A DNA stretch of 64,000 bases from Pedobacter sp. MC2016-15 (lineage in GTDB: Bacteria; Bacteroidota; Bacteroidia; Sphingobacteriales; Sphingobacteriaceae): positions 496,001 to 560,000 of the forward strand of contig NZ_JAPIVS010000001.1 in the NCBI RefSeq assembly GCF_026239695.1, written 5' to 3'. The translations under genes and the position numbers were made by a program. Positions 9,437 to 17,619 of the stretch are shown here, one piece after another. The notes below the pieces were generated by a model, which was given only the letters and a program-made list of their open reading frames with translations, made no database searches and had not been told where the DNA came from. Position 1 is the first letter of the stretch; each line of letters starts with the position of its first letter.

Positions 9437-11740
9437 CTAATGTTTCCACCAGGATGAAGGAACCTCTACCGGCTCCGAACCGTTAAAACTGTACTTAAGC
9501 TTGAGGGTATACCCCCCACCGCCTTCAATAAAATCCAGTGCAACCGGCTGCAAACCTTTCCTCAGCGCTACCTGTCCGCTCTTCTCAAAAGGACCATGCG
9601 GACCATCATTATCAATCACTTCTCTGCCCGCAATTTTAAGGATCCCCCCATCATCACAATTCAGATAAAAGCTATATATCCCATCAGCAGGAATATCCAG
9701 ATACCCCTGGTATTTCAGACAGAATGCTGGTGCATTGGCTTCAGCGGGCACCACAATGTTTTTCACCGTAAATACCGCCTTCGGTTCGCCGCTAATGGAT
9801 TTTGCATTTTTAAACTCCCCCGGAAAGTAATTACAGCTTAACCCGGGCTTAGAGACAAAAGTATTTACCGGAGCCGCAAGATCCTGCTGTGTATACTGCA
9901 GGTCGTAGATATCACTCCTTCTACCCCCAGTCGTAAATGCTGCAAGCCTGACAGCCATATTTTTATTGATCTTCAATGGTCCGTCCAGTGCTGCAGAACT
10001 CAGTTCCGGCAGTGTACCATCAGTAGTGTAGCGGAATTTCATATCAGACAAAGGCTTTACCGGATTCAAAACAGTTTCGTCAATAAACACATTTCGTTCC
10101 ACCAAACCAGAAATATCCGGCAGGCGATAACTCACTCCCAGCGCATCCAGGCGCGGGAACTGCAGTTTCAGACGCTGCATATAGTTTTCATAACGGTCTT
10201 TGTTGCTCCACAATACTTCTGCCAGCGCCGTCATCCTTGGGAAGATCATATAATCTGCGCGGTTTTCAGAGGGAATTCTTTCCGACCAGGTATTTGCCTG
10301 TGCACCGATAATCCCCTTTGCTTCTGCCGCAGTCAGTTTAGCCGGAACAGGGTTAAAGTGATAAACTTCATATAGTGAATTACGATCCGGCTCATTATCA
10401 AAATACAAAGGGTTTCCTGGTGACATCACCACCTGATTACCATTCTTTGCCGCTTTCACCGGAGCGTAAGGCACCCAGGAGCGCCAGTACATCACTACCG
10501 CAGTAGAGCTGATCCCATCCTCCAATATCTCGTCCCAGCCGATCAGTTTTCTCCCCTTGGAATTGAAGAACTTCTCCATCCTGTTGATGAAATAACTCTG
10601 CAGTTCAGCAGTAGTTTTAATGTTGTTTTTCGCCATCAGCTCCTTACAGCTCTCCGCCTGCTCCCAGGAACTGCGGTCCACTTCATCACCGCCGATATGG
10701 ATATATTTGCCCGGGAAGATCTCCATGATCTCTGTAAACACATTCTCTGCGAACTCGAAGGTTGTTTCCTTACAGGGACAAATAGGCGTTGTAAACAGCT
10801 TGCCCCATTTGTTCTCCCCGTTTGCCGTCAGAAAAGGATAGCTGTTGATCGCTGCCATCATATGCCCCGGCATATCAATTTCAGGAATGATATCAATATG
10901 TTTTGATAATGCATAAGCCACGATACCCTTCATCTGCTCCTGTGTATAAAACCCTCCGTACAGCGTTTTACCCCTTTTTTGGACAATATGTTTCGGATCA
11001 ATCACAAAATCAGGATTGTTCTTTGATTTTACCATTACCGCAGAATCCTGGTTGTTAAAAGTTCGCCATGCCCCTTCTTCAGTCAGCTTAGGATATTTTT
11101 TGATCTCGATCCTCCAGCCCTGGTCGTCCGTGAGGTGGAGATGCAATTTATTGAATTTATACAGCGCTAAAAGATCAATAAACTTCTTCACATACGCTAC
11201 AGAAAAAAAGTGTCTGGAAACATCCAGGTGCATCCCACGCCATGCATATGCAGGCTGATCAGCGATTGTCACCGCCGGCACTGATACCGACTTCAAACCC
11301 TTCGCACTGCGTTCCTCAGCCGGAAGCAGCTGCCTTAAAGTCTCTATTGCTCTGAAAGCACCTGCAGGTTCCTTCGCTGATAGTACAATCCCGCCGGCAG
11401 TTACCGCAAGGCGGTATCCTTCCGGAGCAGTAATTGAGCCATCGTATTTCAGCAGTATCGATTTCCCGGCAGTGGCCGACTTCAACTGCTTCAGTGGTGT
11501 TTTCAGGTATTGTTTAATCAGCAGGTTCAACTGTGCAGCTTCATTGTCAAAACGGCGGTCCGCGGACACAATTGCCGTACTGGAGGAAATGGTAAAACTA
11601 CCTTTACCCTCGGTCAGCGATGAAGGATAAGGAATTAATGCGAACTTAGGATCTGCTTCCTGAGCAAGGGCAAACTGAGTAAAACTACCCGCCAGTATCA
11701 GGGCAAGGCAAAGCGTTTTACGGTAATAATAAAACTTCAT
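9437..11740 (-). CDS. Secreted GH20 beta-N-acetylhexosaminidase with C-terminal PA14-like domain
   Basis: A 767-residue exported glycosidase that removes terminal beta-linked GlcNAc or GalNAc residues. A signal peptide ends near FALAQ. A GH20b N-terminal domain (about 25-155) is followed by the catalytic barrel with RGMHLDVSRHFF, HLTDDQGWRIE and the substrate-assisted Asp-Glu pair in HIGGDEV near residue 350. After a chitobiase-type C-terminal region, the last ~130 residues look like a PA14 or similar sugar-binding sandwich (GYLDIPADGIYSFYLNCDDG). A TTG-initiated extension of nine residues is rejected because the ATG at 11740 gives a clean signal peptide and leaves a 27-base gap to the preceding GH20 gene. 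Confidence 0.93.
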   Translation of the reverse strand: MKFYYYRKTLCLALILAGSFTQFALAQEADPKFALIPYPSSLTEGKGSFTISSSTAIVSADRRFDNEAAQLNLLIKQYLKTPLKQLKSATAGKSILLKYDGSITAPEGYRLAVTAGGIVLSAKEPAGAFRAIETLRQLLPAEERSAKGLKSVSVPAVTIADQPAYAWRGMHLDVSRHFFSVAYVKKFIDLLALYKFNKLHLHLTDDQGWRIEIKKYPKLTEEGAWRTFNNQDSAVMVKSKNNPDFVIDPKHIVQKRGKTLYGGFYTQEQMKGIVAYALSKHIDIIPEIDMPGHMMAAINSYPFLTANGENKWGKLFTTPICPCKETTFEFAENVFTEIMEIFPGKYIHIGGDEVDRSSWEQAESCKELMAKNNIKTTAELQSYFINRMEKFFNSKGRKLIGWDEILEDGISSTAVVMYWRSWVPYAPVKAAKNGNQVVMSPGNPLYFDNEPDRNSLYEVYHFNPVPAKLTAAEAKGIIGAQANTWSERIPSENRADYMIFPRMTALAEVLWSNKDRYENYMQRLKLQFPRLDALGVSYRLPDISGLVERNVFIDETVLNPVKPLSDMKFRYTTDGTLPELSSAALDGPLKINKNMAVRLAAFTTGGRRSDIYDLQYTQQDLAAPVNTFVSKPGLSCNYFPGEFKNAKSISGEPKAVFTVKNIVVPAEANAPAFCLKYQGYLDIPADGIYSFYLNCDDGGILKIAGREVIDNDGPHGPFEKSGQVALRKGLQPVALDFIEGGGGYTLKLKYSFNGSEPVEVPSSWWKH

Positions 11741-11767
11741 TTGTAAGATTGATTTAAATGTCTGCAA

Positions 11768-13669
11768 TTAATATACGTGGCGTGCAGCTTCGCTCCTTTT
11801 GATCAGCTCTTCCTTTTTAATATTGATCTGTTTGCCGATAGGTTTGCCATTACGATAAGTAACCGCGTTAATCTGTGAAGCTCCCATAGGGAAATTAAGC
11901 ACCTTTCCATCATACTTCGGCGCATGCAAATCAGGATTCGTGTTATCAAAGGTGTAATAGATTTCCAGCCCGGGCACCTCAGTCGCCATCGTTAAGGATA
12001 CGTCATTACGACCTTGCTTAGTTGGTTTAAATACCACATTATAGCAACTTTTCGAGTAATTGATATCCGCGGCATCCAGACGCGTAAACTCATTTTCCAG
12101 ACGACTCATAAAATCCGGCCAGTTCTTTTTCGACTTCGGACTCCAGTATACCTCAGACAATGCGATCGAGCGCGGCCAGATCATATATTCCATATGCCTG
12201 TAGGTAGGCACAGATTCAGTCCATAGATTTCCCTGTCCCCCAAGGATTAGTTTTTCATCAATCCCCTCCGGCACAGGTTCATAATTATAACTGTCACTCA
12301 GGCGGCACAATCCGTAGGTATCAGGCTCTGCCAGAGGATCCCCCTGATAAAGATCAAGATACACATAATCCCAGGGCGTCATCACGACAGGGTGGTTCAT
12401 CTTTGCAGCTTCTATACCACCGTTCATCCCCCTCCAGCTCATCACTGTAGCTTCAGGCGCCAGTCCCCCCTGTAAGATCTCATCCCAGCCAATCAGTTTT
12501 TTACCTTTCGACTGCAAGATCTTTTCCAGCCTCTTGATAAAATAACTTTGCAGCTCTTCTACATCTTTGAGCCCCTCTTTCGCCATTAGTTTCTGGCAGT
12601 CAGGATTTTTCTCCCAGTAACCCTTATATGCTTCATCACCACCCACATGAATATATGGCGATGGAAAAAGCTTAGCTACCTCCGTAAAAACCTTATCCAG
12701 TTTTTTGTAAACCTCTTCATTTGAGGGATCGAGAGCATTGTCATCCTGCGGGTCCGTTCTCCAACCTGAGTTTACACTGTACTGCTTGCGTGTACTGCTC
12801 AGCGAAGGGTAAGTAGTGATCATCGCCAGGCTGTGTCCCGGAACATCAATTTCCGGAAGAATCGTTACGTATCTGTCCTGCGCATACTTTACCACCTCTT
12901 TGATATCTTCCTGCGTGTAAAAGCCACCATAAGTAGATTCTTCATTCGCCAGGGCAGGCAGGAAAGTTCCCCACCGACCCGTTCTCTTCACACTGTAGGC
13001 ACCTTTTTTTGTTAACTCAGGTAGGCTTTTGATTTCGATCCTCCAACCCTGGTCGTCCGTCAGGTGCCAGTGAAAAGTATTGTATTTATACTTCACCATC
13101 TCATCAATAAAAGCTTTTACTTCTTCTTTAGTAAAGAAATGGCGACTCACATCCAGCATTAAACCCCTCCATCCAAATCGCGGGTAGTCTGTCACCTCTA
13201 AAGCCGGGATAGTCCATACCAGCCCCGCTTTCTGCTGTTTAGCTTCGATGTCTGAAGGCAGCAGCTGGATGATCGTCTGCAACCCATAAAATGCACCTGC
13301 AGCAGTATTTGCAGTTAAGGTGATTTGCTGTGGGCTCACCTTTAAGCGATACCCCTCTTTTCCTATTTCTGTATCCACTTCAGTATTCAGCAGAATGCTG
13401 ATTCTCTTCGTGCCACTTGATTTGCTGATATCAATGCCTGTAGCACGCTGAACTTTGCCGGAAAACCATTTCAGGCTTTGCTGCAGTTCCTTATTTTTAG
13501 ATTTCAGCTCAAGGGTAACAGATTTATCCAGCGTAAATTCTCCGCTTTGTTCTGTAACCGATACTGGTTCCGGAATTAAATGTACCCTGCGTGGTTCTGC
13601 AGCTTTTAGCTGCTGCAAGCTGGCTGTAAAAATGAAAATCAGAAGGAAATAATGAGAAAATCTACGCAT
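11768..13669 (-). CDS. Secreted GH20 beta-N-acetylhexosaminidase
   Basis: A 633-residue exported GH20 enzyme. The signal peptide covers about residues 1-24. A GH20b domain is followed by the catalytic barrel with RGLMLDVSRHFF, HLTDDQGWRIE and the catalytic Asp-Glu pair in HVGGDEAYKG near residue 344. Unlike the downstream paralogue it lacks the PA14-like C-terminal domain and ends with a short chitobiase-type beta domain. It is the first gene of a two-gene operon, so the pair may divide related substrates, for example soluble versus bound glycans. That split is inferred. Confidence 0.93.
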   Translation of the reverse strand: MRRFSHYFLLIFIFTASLQQLKAAEPRRVHLIPEPVSVTEQSGEFTLDKSVTLELKSKNKELQQSLKWFSGKVQRATGIDISKSSGTKRISILLNTEVDTEIGKEGYRLKVSPQQITLTANTAAGAFYGLQTIIQLLPSDIEAKQQKAGLVWTIPALEVTDYPRFGWRGLMLDVSRHFFTKEEVKAFIDEMVKYKYNTFHWHLTDDQGWRIEIKSLPELTKKGAYSVKRTGRWGTFLPALANEESTYGGFYTQEDIKEVVKYAQDRYVTILPEIDVPGHSLAMITTYPSLSSTRKQYSVNSGWRTDPQDDNALDPSNEEVYKKLDKVFTEVAKLFPSPYIHVGGDEAYKGYWEKNPDCQKLMAKEGLKDVEELQSYFIKRLEKILQSKGKKLIGWDEILQGGLAPEATVMSWRGMNGGIEAAKMNHPVVMTPWDYVYLDLYQGDPLAEPDTYGLCRLSDSYNYEPVPEGIDEKLILGGQGNLWTESVPTYRHMEYMIWPRSIALSEVYWSPKSKKNWPDFMSRLENEFTRLDAADINYSKSCYNVVFKPTKQGRNDVSLTMATEVPGLEIYYTFDNTNPDLHAPKYDGKVLNFPMGASQINAVTYRNGKPIGKQINIKKEELIKRSEAARHVY

Positions 13670-13807
13670 ATCTTTTGGTTATTCGGTTTAGGTTAACCGA
13701 AATAAGCCAAAAGTTCTTGCAAAACCTATTCTTTTTAAATTTTTTAATAAGTTTTGCCTATCACCTTCACATGCGGGAAGAAAAGAGGTATTCTTTTTTG
13801 CGTAAGC

Positions 13808-13842
13808 AAAAAAAAGCCGTTTCGTGCTAAAGGAAACGGCTT
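13808..13842 (-). terminator. Rho-independent terminator of the CDGSH gene
   Basis: Read on the minus strand, the arms AAGCCGTTTC and GAAACGGCTT (13814-13823 and 13833-13842) form a 10-bp stem with a 9-base loop, followed by eight T residues. It lies 11 bases past the stop of the small Fe-S gene. Confidence 0.85.
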
Positions 13843-13853
13843 AAAATTTTAAT

Positions 13854-14078
13854 TTAAACTTTCTTTGGAGGAAGGTCAAAGGCAACAGCTTCGTGCTCAA
13901 AATGACCTTTGTGTGCACCATCGCAGAAAGGCTTATTCTGCGACATACCGCAACGGCAGATACTCAATACCGTTCTGCCCTGTAAGCCATACGCGTTACC
14001 ATCTTTGTCAACGATTTCAAAATCGCCCTCTATCTTCACTGATCCGTTATTATTAATGGTTAGTTTTGTTGTAGACAT
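13854..14078 (-). CDS. CDGSH-type iron-sulfur domain protein
   Basis: A 74-residue protein with the mitoNEET-type signature C-x-C-x8-C-x3-H: Cys41, Cys43, Cys52 and His56, within ICRCGMSQNKPFCDGAHKG. These residues bind a [2Fe-2S] cluster. The rest is a compact polar beta structure without a signal peptide or membrane segment, so it is cytosolic. The physiological role of small bacterial CDGSH proteins is unclear; electron transfer or cluster storage is likely. It is a single-gene unit with its own promoter-like element and terminator. Confidence 0.93.
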   Translation of the reverse strand: MSTTKLTINNNGSVKIEGDFEIVDKDGNAYGLQGRTVLSICRCGMSQNKPFCDGAHKGHFEHEAVAFDLPPKKV

Positions 14079-14096
14079 CTATATTTTTGTTTCCTG

Positions 14097-14104
14097 CAAA
14101 GCTA
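14097..14104 (-). promoter_or_regulatory. Candidate -7 promoter element for the CDGSH gene
   Basis: On the minus strand the sequence reads TAGCTTTG, an exact match to the Bacteroidota -7 consensus TAnnTTTG, 18 bases before the ATG. No convincing -33 element was found at normal spacing. Confidence 0.5.
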
Positions 14105-14199
14105 AAACAAAGCTGCAAATCCCGGGAATCTGATTCCAATTTAGAAACATTCCTCTAAGAGAGCCATATCACCCGGCAAGACATCCTAAAATCAGGCGC

Positions 14200-14232
14200 A
14201 AAAAAAAGGAGCATCCTTGGAAACTCCTTTTT
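14200..14232 (-). terminator. Candidate terminator downstream of the small ORF at 14284-14469
   Basis: Arms AAAAAGGAG (14203-14211) and CTCCTTTTT (14224-14232) form a 9-bp stem with a 12-base loop, followed on the minus strand by a T run. It supports transcription of the small ORF just upstream. Confidence 0.65.
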
Positions 14233-14283
14233 CGTTCTTACATCCATTATGGTGTAGAGAAGACGCTAACAGATCATTCGGCT

Positions 14284-14469
14284 TTAAAGAATCATCAACC
14301 TTGGATTGATTTTCTTCTGCAACGACGAAGGCAATACTCGCTTCAAATTGTCGTTATTTTTGAACGATGATGAAGTAGAATTGTACTGATTTTGCATCTG
14401 ATCTCCGATAAATAAGGTCTCTTGCAGAAATTTGTCGCTTGCACTCTGAATTTTTATCTGATCTTTCAT
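14284..14469 (-). CDS. Small hypothetical protein, 61 residues
   Basis: An ATG-initiated ORF encoding a polar protein rich in Ser, Asn, Gln and Lys (for example YNSTSSSFKNND), with no membrane segment or known motif. Support is circumstantial: it has its own intergenic region on both sides, a terminator-like hairpin about 50 bases downstream on the same strand, and no competing ORF. No family is recognised. Confidence 0.45.
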   Translation of the reverse strand: MKDQIKIQSASDKFLQETLFIGDQMQNQYNSTSSSFKNNDNLKRVLPSSLQKKINPRLMIL

Positions 14470-14623
14470 TGTAATGATGTTTTTTATAGAATTAAAACAA
14501 GTGCTGTGCCATAAAGTTTGCTGTTCTGAAAAAATAAATTACTAAATCGTTTTCTTATTAAAAAAGAATCATTATTTTTTTTCGGCAGGCCTATATCAAG
14601 TTTTTGTTTATTTTTACAACGTT

Positions 14624-14758
14624 ATGAATACAGAACATAAGGATTCAAAAAAGGACATTTTCATCAAGTGGATCAAAAGGATCGGCTTCTGGGGATTCAT
14701 GTTCTTTTTAGTAAAAGGCCTGATCTGGCTGGCCCTGGGCTACTGGGTATTCAAATAA
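14624..14758 (+). CDS. Small single-span membrane protein, 44 residues
   Basis: A short ORF from an ATG to TAA. The first 20 residues are polar and lysine-rich (MNTEHKDSKKDIFIKWIKR). They are followed by one hydrophobic helix of about 22 residues (GFWGFMFFLVKGLIWLALGY) and a short tail WVFK. The clear amphipathic-then-transmembrane design and the hairpin right after the stop make a real gene likely. The function is unknown. Confidence 0.6.
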   Translation: MNTEHKDSKKDIFIKWIKRIGFWGFMFFLVKGLIWLALGYWVFK

Positions 14759-14784
14759 AAAAAAGGCGCCTGGACGCAGGCACC
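14757..14784. terminator. Terminator between convergent small ORF and HAD gene
   Basis: GGCGCCTG (14765-14772) pairs with CAGGCACC (14777-14784) with one mismatch and a 4-base loop. On the minus strand it is followed by eight T residues, so it mainly ends the HAD-hydrolase transcript, and it overlaps the stop of the small membrane protein gene. Confidence 0.75.
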
Positions 14785-14806
14785 TTCTCTCCTTTATACT
14801 TTCGTT

Positions 14807-15433
14807 TTAAGCTTTGGCAGCTTCCACCGATATACTTTCCAGAATCGCTTTCGTTTCTTCGAAACTCGTATGGTGATAAGCATGCATTCCCATACGTTTT
14901 GCCGTTTCTACCTGGAAAATCCTGTCATCAAAATAGTAACACTGCTGAGGTCTTGCCTGGGCAATTCCAAGTGCAAGCGTAAAGATATTTGGATCTGGCT
15001 TCCGCATCTTCACGTCACATGAAGAGACAAAAGCATCAAAACATTCGTGCAGTTTGAATTTTTTTACGCGGTAAGTATTCAGTTCTTTACCCTCATTGTT
15101 AATGGAAATGATCCTGAAACCATTTTTTTTCTTCCATTCCTTGAGCCATTTGAGTAATCCCGGCAATTCTACAGATCTCGAGAACACAAATTCCTTGAAA
15201 TCTTCTCTGGTAAACTCTCTCGGATGATTAAAAATTACGGTATCCAGATATTCGTCTAATGTGATATTTCCAATCTCAAAAACGTTAAAAATATAATTAT
15301 GGAGCGTATTCAACTCATCATAGTCAAGATTAAACTTTTTTGCCGCCAGTTTACGGGAGTCGTTGCCCCATCCATTGGTTAAGAGTACACCACCAATGTC
15401 AAAAAAAATGATCTTAGGTTCCGGATATTCCAT
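14807..15433 (-). CDS. HAD-superfamily hydrolase (YihX/epoxide-hydrolase-N-like)
   Basis: A 208-residue cytosolic hydrolase. Motif I is FFDIGGVLL with nucleophile Asp12; the usual second Asp of DxD is Gly, as is common in this HAD branch. Motif II is the ISINNEGK region, motif III the Lys in KMRKPDP, and motif IV YYFDDR. A helical cap sits between motifs I and II. It probably acts on a small phosphorylated or haloalkyl-type substrate that cannot be named from sequence. It is a single-gene unit. Confidence 0.88.
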   Translation of the reverse strand: MEYPEPKIIFFDIGGVLLTNGWGNDSRKLAAKKFNLDYDELNTLHNYIFNVFEIGNITLDEYLDTVIFNHPREFTREDFKEFVFSRSVELPGLLKWLKEWKKKNGFRIISINNEGKELNTYRVKKFKLHECFDAFVSSCDVKMRKPDPNIFTLALGIAQARPQQCYYFDDRIFQVETAKRMGMHAYHHTSFEETKAILESISVEAAKA

Positions 15434-15520
15434 AGTAATTTTATCTATAGGTTATTTTATAATCGTAAACTTAGCCAATTGTCCCGAAAATAAATGTATA
15501 AGTTTGTCATTATTGTATAC

Positions 15521-15555
15521 AAAAAAAGGAGAGACATCATATTGTCTCTCCTTTT
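15521..15555 (-). terminator. Terminator of the DUF4142 lipoprotein gene
   Basis: AAAAGGAGAGAC (15524-15535) and GTCTCTCCTTTT (15544-15555) form a perfect 12-bp stem with an 8-base loop, followed by T residues on the minus strand. It sits 20 bases beyond the stop. Confidence 0.88.
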
Positions 15556-15575
15556 CTTGTACATAAGAATAACTA

Positions 15576-16229
15576 CTAGTTTTTATGTTTTTTATCTACG
15601 TTAGGTAAGTCGTCGCCCCTGCTGTCAGGCTTTTTCACCCTGATTACAGAATCGATTCCTATTGCCATCTCGTTATGATGTTGCAAAACCGGAAGTGTCC
15701 TCTCCGCGAAGGCGCGGAGCTTTTCATTTTTGAAGTTGACAGCCCCGTTAAAAAGATCAATGGTTTTCGCATGATCCTTTACTGCCAGATCCATATAAGT
15801 CTGGTCATATTCATTCGCCTGCAGCTGACGCAGCGCCGCCAGGTTACTTTGCTCAGACGAGGGCAAGGCTTCCGGCAGCTGTATGCCCAGCCCACGTGCT
15901 AATTCTTTCAATTCTTTATTCAAAGAATTATGTTCCGTCACCATCATTTTAGCAAAATCCACCACCTTCTGACTCTTACTTTTCTGAGTGGTCAGACTTC
16001 CGGCCTCTACTTCCATAAGGCTACCAGTTGCCACCTGCTGTATAAAGCCAGTTTCTGAAGGCTGTAAGCGCGAAGAATCATTTTTCGCCTGATCCTTAGA
16101 AACTGTTGTAATTGCAGTATCGCCGGATAAAGTACTGGTACCGTCTTTATTTTCTGAACCAGAGGAACTGCATGCTGCCATAAAAAGCGCAATACTGCCC
16201 AGTAGATATAAATTTTTAGTTTTAGTCAT
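15576..16229 (-). CDS. DUF4142 lipoprotein
   Basis: A 217-residue lipoprotein. The SPII signal peptide ends in ALFMAAC with Cys20, followed by a Ser/Gly/Thr-rich linker. The DUF4142 four-helix, ferritin-like region (about residues 60-195) contains FIQQVATGSLMEVEAG, FAKMMVTEHNSLNKEL and YMDLAVKDHAKTIDLF. The helices carry His residues in family-typical places, but metal binding is not shown. The ECF sigma factor gene lies 31 bases upstream on the same strand, so the lipoprotein may be co-transcribed with it and belong to its envelope-stress regulon; this is inferred. Confidence 0.9.
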   Translation of the reverse strand: MTKTKNLYLLGSIALFMAACSSSGSENKDGTSTLSGDTAITTVSKDQAKNDSSRLQPSETGFIQQVATGSLMEVEAGSLTTQKSKSQKVVDFAKMMVTEHNSLNKELKELARGLGIQLPEALPSSEQSNLAALRQLQANEYDQTYMDLAVKDHAKTIDLFNGAVNFKNEKLRAFAERTLPVLQHHNEMAIGIDSVIRVKKPDSRGDDLPNVDKKHKN

Positions 16230-16260
16230 AAATGTTTTTGCTAATAGCGGATTGGAAAGA

Positions 16261-16788
16261 TTAGGCTACTTTTGGTAAGAAAGTATGATAGTGCATTTTC
16301 AGACTTTTTTTGAGCAGTTGTCTCGCAACATGTATCCTGGTTTTTACTGTTCCGATTGGAATATCCAATTGTTCTGCTATTTCGTAATATTTGAAACCTT
16401 CAAAATACTTTAAAAAAGGAATATAATACTCAGGCTGTAACTTTGCCAGTGCTTTATAGATATCCTCCATCACAAACTTACCTTCACTATCATTGACGCT
16501 TGCGCTGTGATGCAGTTTATCTGATGTGATTTCATCAGTAACAGTCATGATCGAATTTGTTTTGGTAGCTCTGCGATAATTATTGATGAAAGTATTCTTC
16601 ATAATTGTGTACAGCCAAGCTTTAAAATTGGTCCCCTCTTTAAAATGAGTAGAGTAATTGATTGCCTTTAACATCGTGTCCTGAACCAGGTCATTTGCAT
16701 CTTCAATATCTCTTGTGAAAGATATTGCAAATGATTGCAGGGAGTCTTTATAACTGTAAAGCTGGTAGTTGAAGTCGTTTGTGCTCAT
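16261..16788 (-). CDS. ECF-type RNA polymerase sigma factor
   Basis: A 175-residue sigma-70 family factor. Region 2 has DIEDANDLVQDTMLKA and FKAWLYTIMKNTFINNYRR; region 4 has KYFEGFKYYEIAEQLDIPIGTVKTRIHVAR with its helix-turn-helix. A 40-residue in-frame extension upstream is rejected because MSTNDF at 16788 is the normal N-terminus for this group. No anti-sigma factor gene is adjacent, which is common for Bacteroidota ECF factors of this subtype. A DUF4142 lipoprotein gene follows after 31 bases. Confidence 0.93.
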   Translation of the reverse strand: MSTNDFNYQLYSYKDSLQSFAISFTRDIEDANDLVQDTMLKAINYSTHFKEGTNFKAWLYTIMKNTFINNYRRATKTNSIMTVTDEITSDKLHHSASVNDSEGKFVMEDIYKALAKLQPEYYIPFLKYFEGFKYYEIAEQLDIPIGTVKTRIHVARQLLKKSLKMHYHTFLPKVA

Positions 16789-17268
16789 AGTTTTGTTTTT
16801 CAAGTTAGATACCTGAAAGTTTACAAAGCACATACCAAAACTGCCAAATTGTTGAATATTATCACCAAAAATGTCAACAAAAGCAATATGCCAAATTTTA
16901 TTACACATATATGTGCTGTGTTATTATTCGGAAATGTTAGGCAGTCTTAAATAACGGACACTCACCGACAAAATAGTACGTCAAACGTCTAAATTATACC
17001 ATGAACATAACCGTGCCATGATCATTGGAGGGAAATAGATTTTTTGGTTAGAAAAGGGACCTTTAAAAATACCTGAAGGGGATATTCATCCCCTCCAGTA
17101 TATCAAACACACCAATTTGAGAGCAAAATCTTTAACAAGTACCGGTAAGATAACTTATCTGATTCTAGCTTGCTTGCAAACGTAGGCAAGTAAACAGTTT
17201 AATCAAATTAAATTACGTCAACTCAGCAATTCCCGGGGTAAACGCAGAGTTGCTCCAGCATTTGCTGC
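16789..17268. other. Gene-free region with a hairpin
   Basis: About 480 bases hold no convincing ORF or recognised RNA family. One strong hairpin stands out at 17073-17098: AGGGGAT (17077-17083) pairs with ATCCCCT (17088-17094) around a 4-base loop, and CTG/CAG extends it after one mismatch. On the minus strand an ATTTTT run follows, so it could end an unannotated transcript from the tRNA side or be part of an RNA. The sigma factor promoter should also lie here. Confidence 0.4.
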
Positions 17269-17305
17269 AAAAAAAAAATACCCCAGACTATCCAATCTGG
17301 GGTAT
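17269..17305 (-). terminator. Terminator downstream of tRNA-Cys
   Basis: ATACCCCAGA (17278-17287) and TCTGGGGTAT (17296-17305) form a perfect 10-bp stem with an 8-base loop. On the minus strand it is followed by a run of T residues, 63 bases past the tRNA 3' end. Confidence 0.85.
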
Positions 17306-17367
17306 GAACAAAACAAAACTTAGATCTAACCAAAAATCTAATGCTTTTCTGTCAAAGCTGACAGTTG

Positions 17368-17438
17368 ACGTCATGGACGGAATCGAACCGCCGTTAAAGG
17401 TTTTGCAGACCCATACCTAACCACTCGGCCACATGACT
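17368..17438 (-). tRNA. tRNA-Cys (anticodon GCA)
   Basis: The minus strand folds as a cloverleaf of 71 bases without encoded CCA. The anticodon loop is CTGCAAA (GCA), the T loop is TTCGATT with a 5-bp stem, and the discriminator base is U73, the identity base of tRNA-Cys. The D loop contains GAGTGGTTA. Odd points are an A1-G72 mismatch at the acceptor tip and a T27-T43 mismatch at the base of the anticodon stem, with a G28-T42 wobble next to it. It is followed by a clear terminator. Confidence 0.88.
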
Positions 17439-17619
17439 ATTTTAAAGAATTAAAAGAATGCTTAATCAATAATGCTGTTTACAGCAAAGCAACAATCTTT
17501 AAATTCCCGACTGACAGCAAATATAATAATGTCTACTTAAATAGTAGTATTTATTTTCAAATAATATTTAATTCTGATTTTAAGCATTCCGGGGAAAGGC
17601 TTATCTTAGATGCCAAGCT

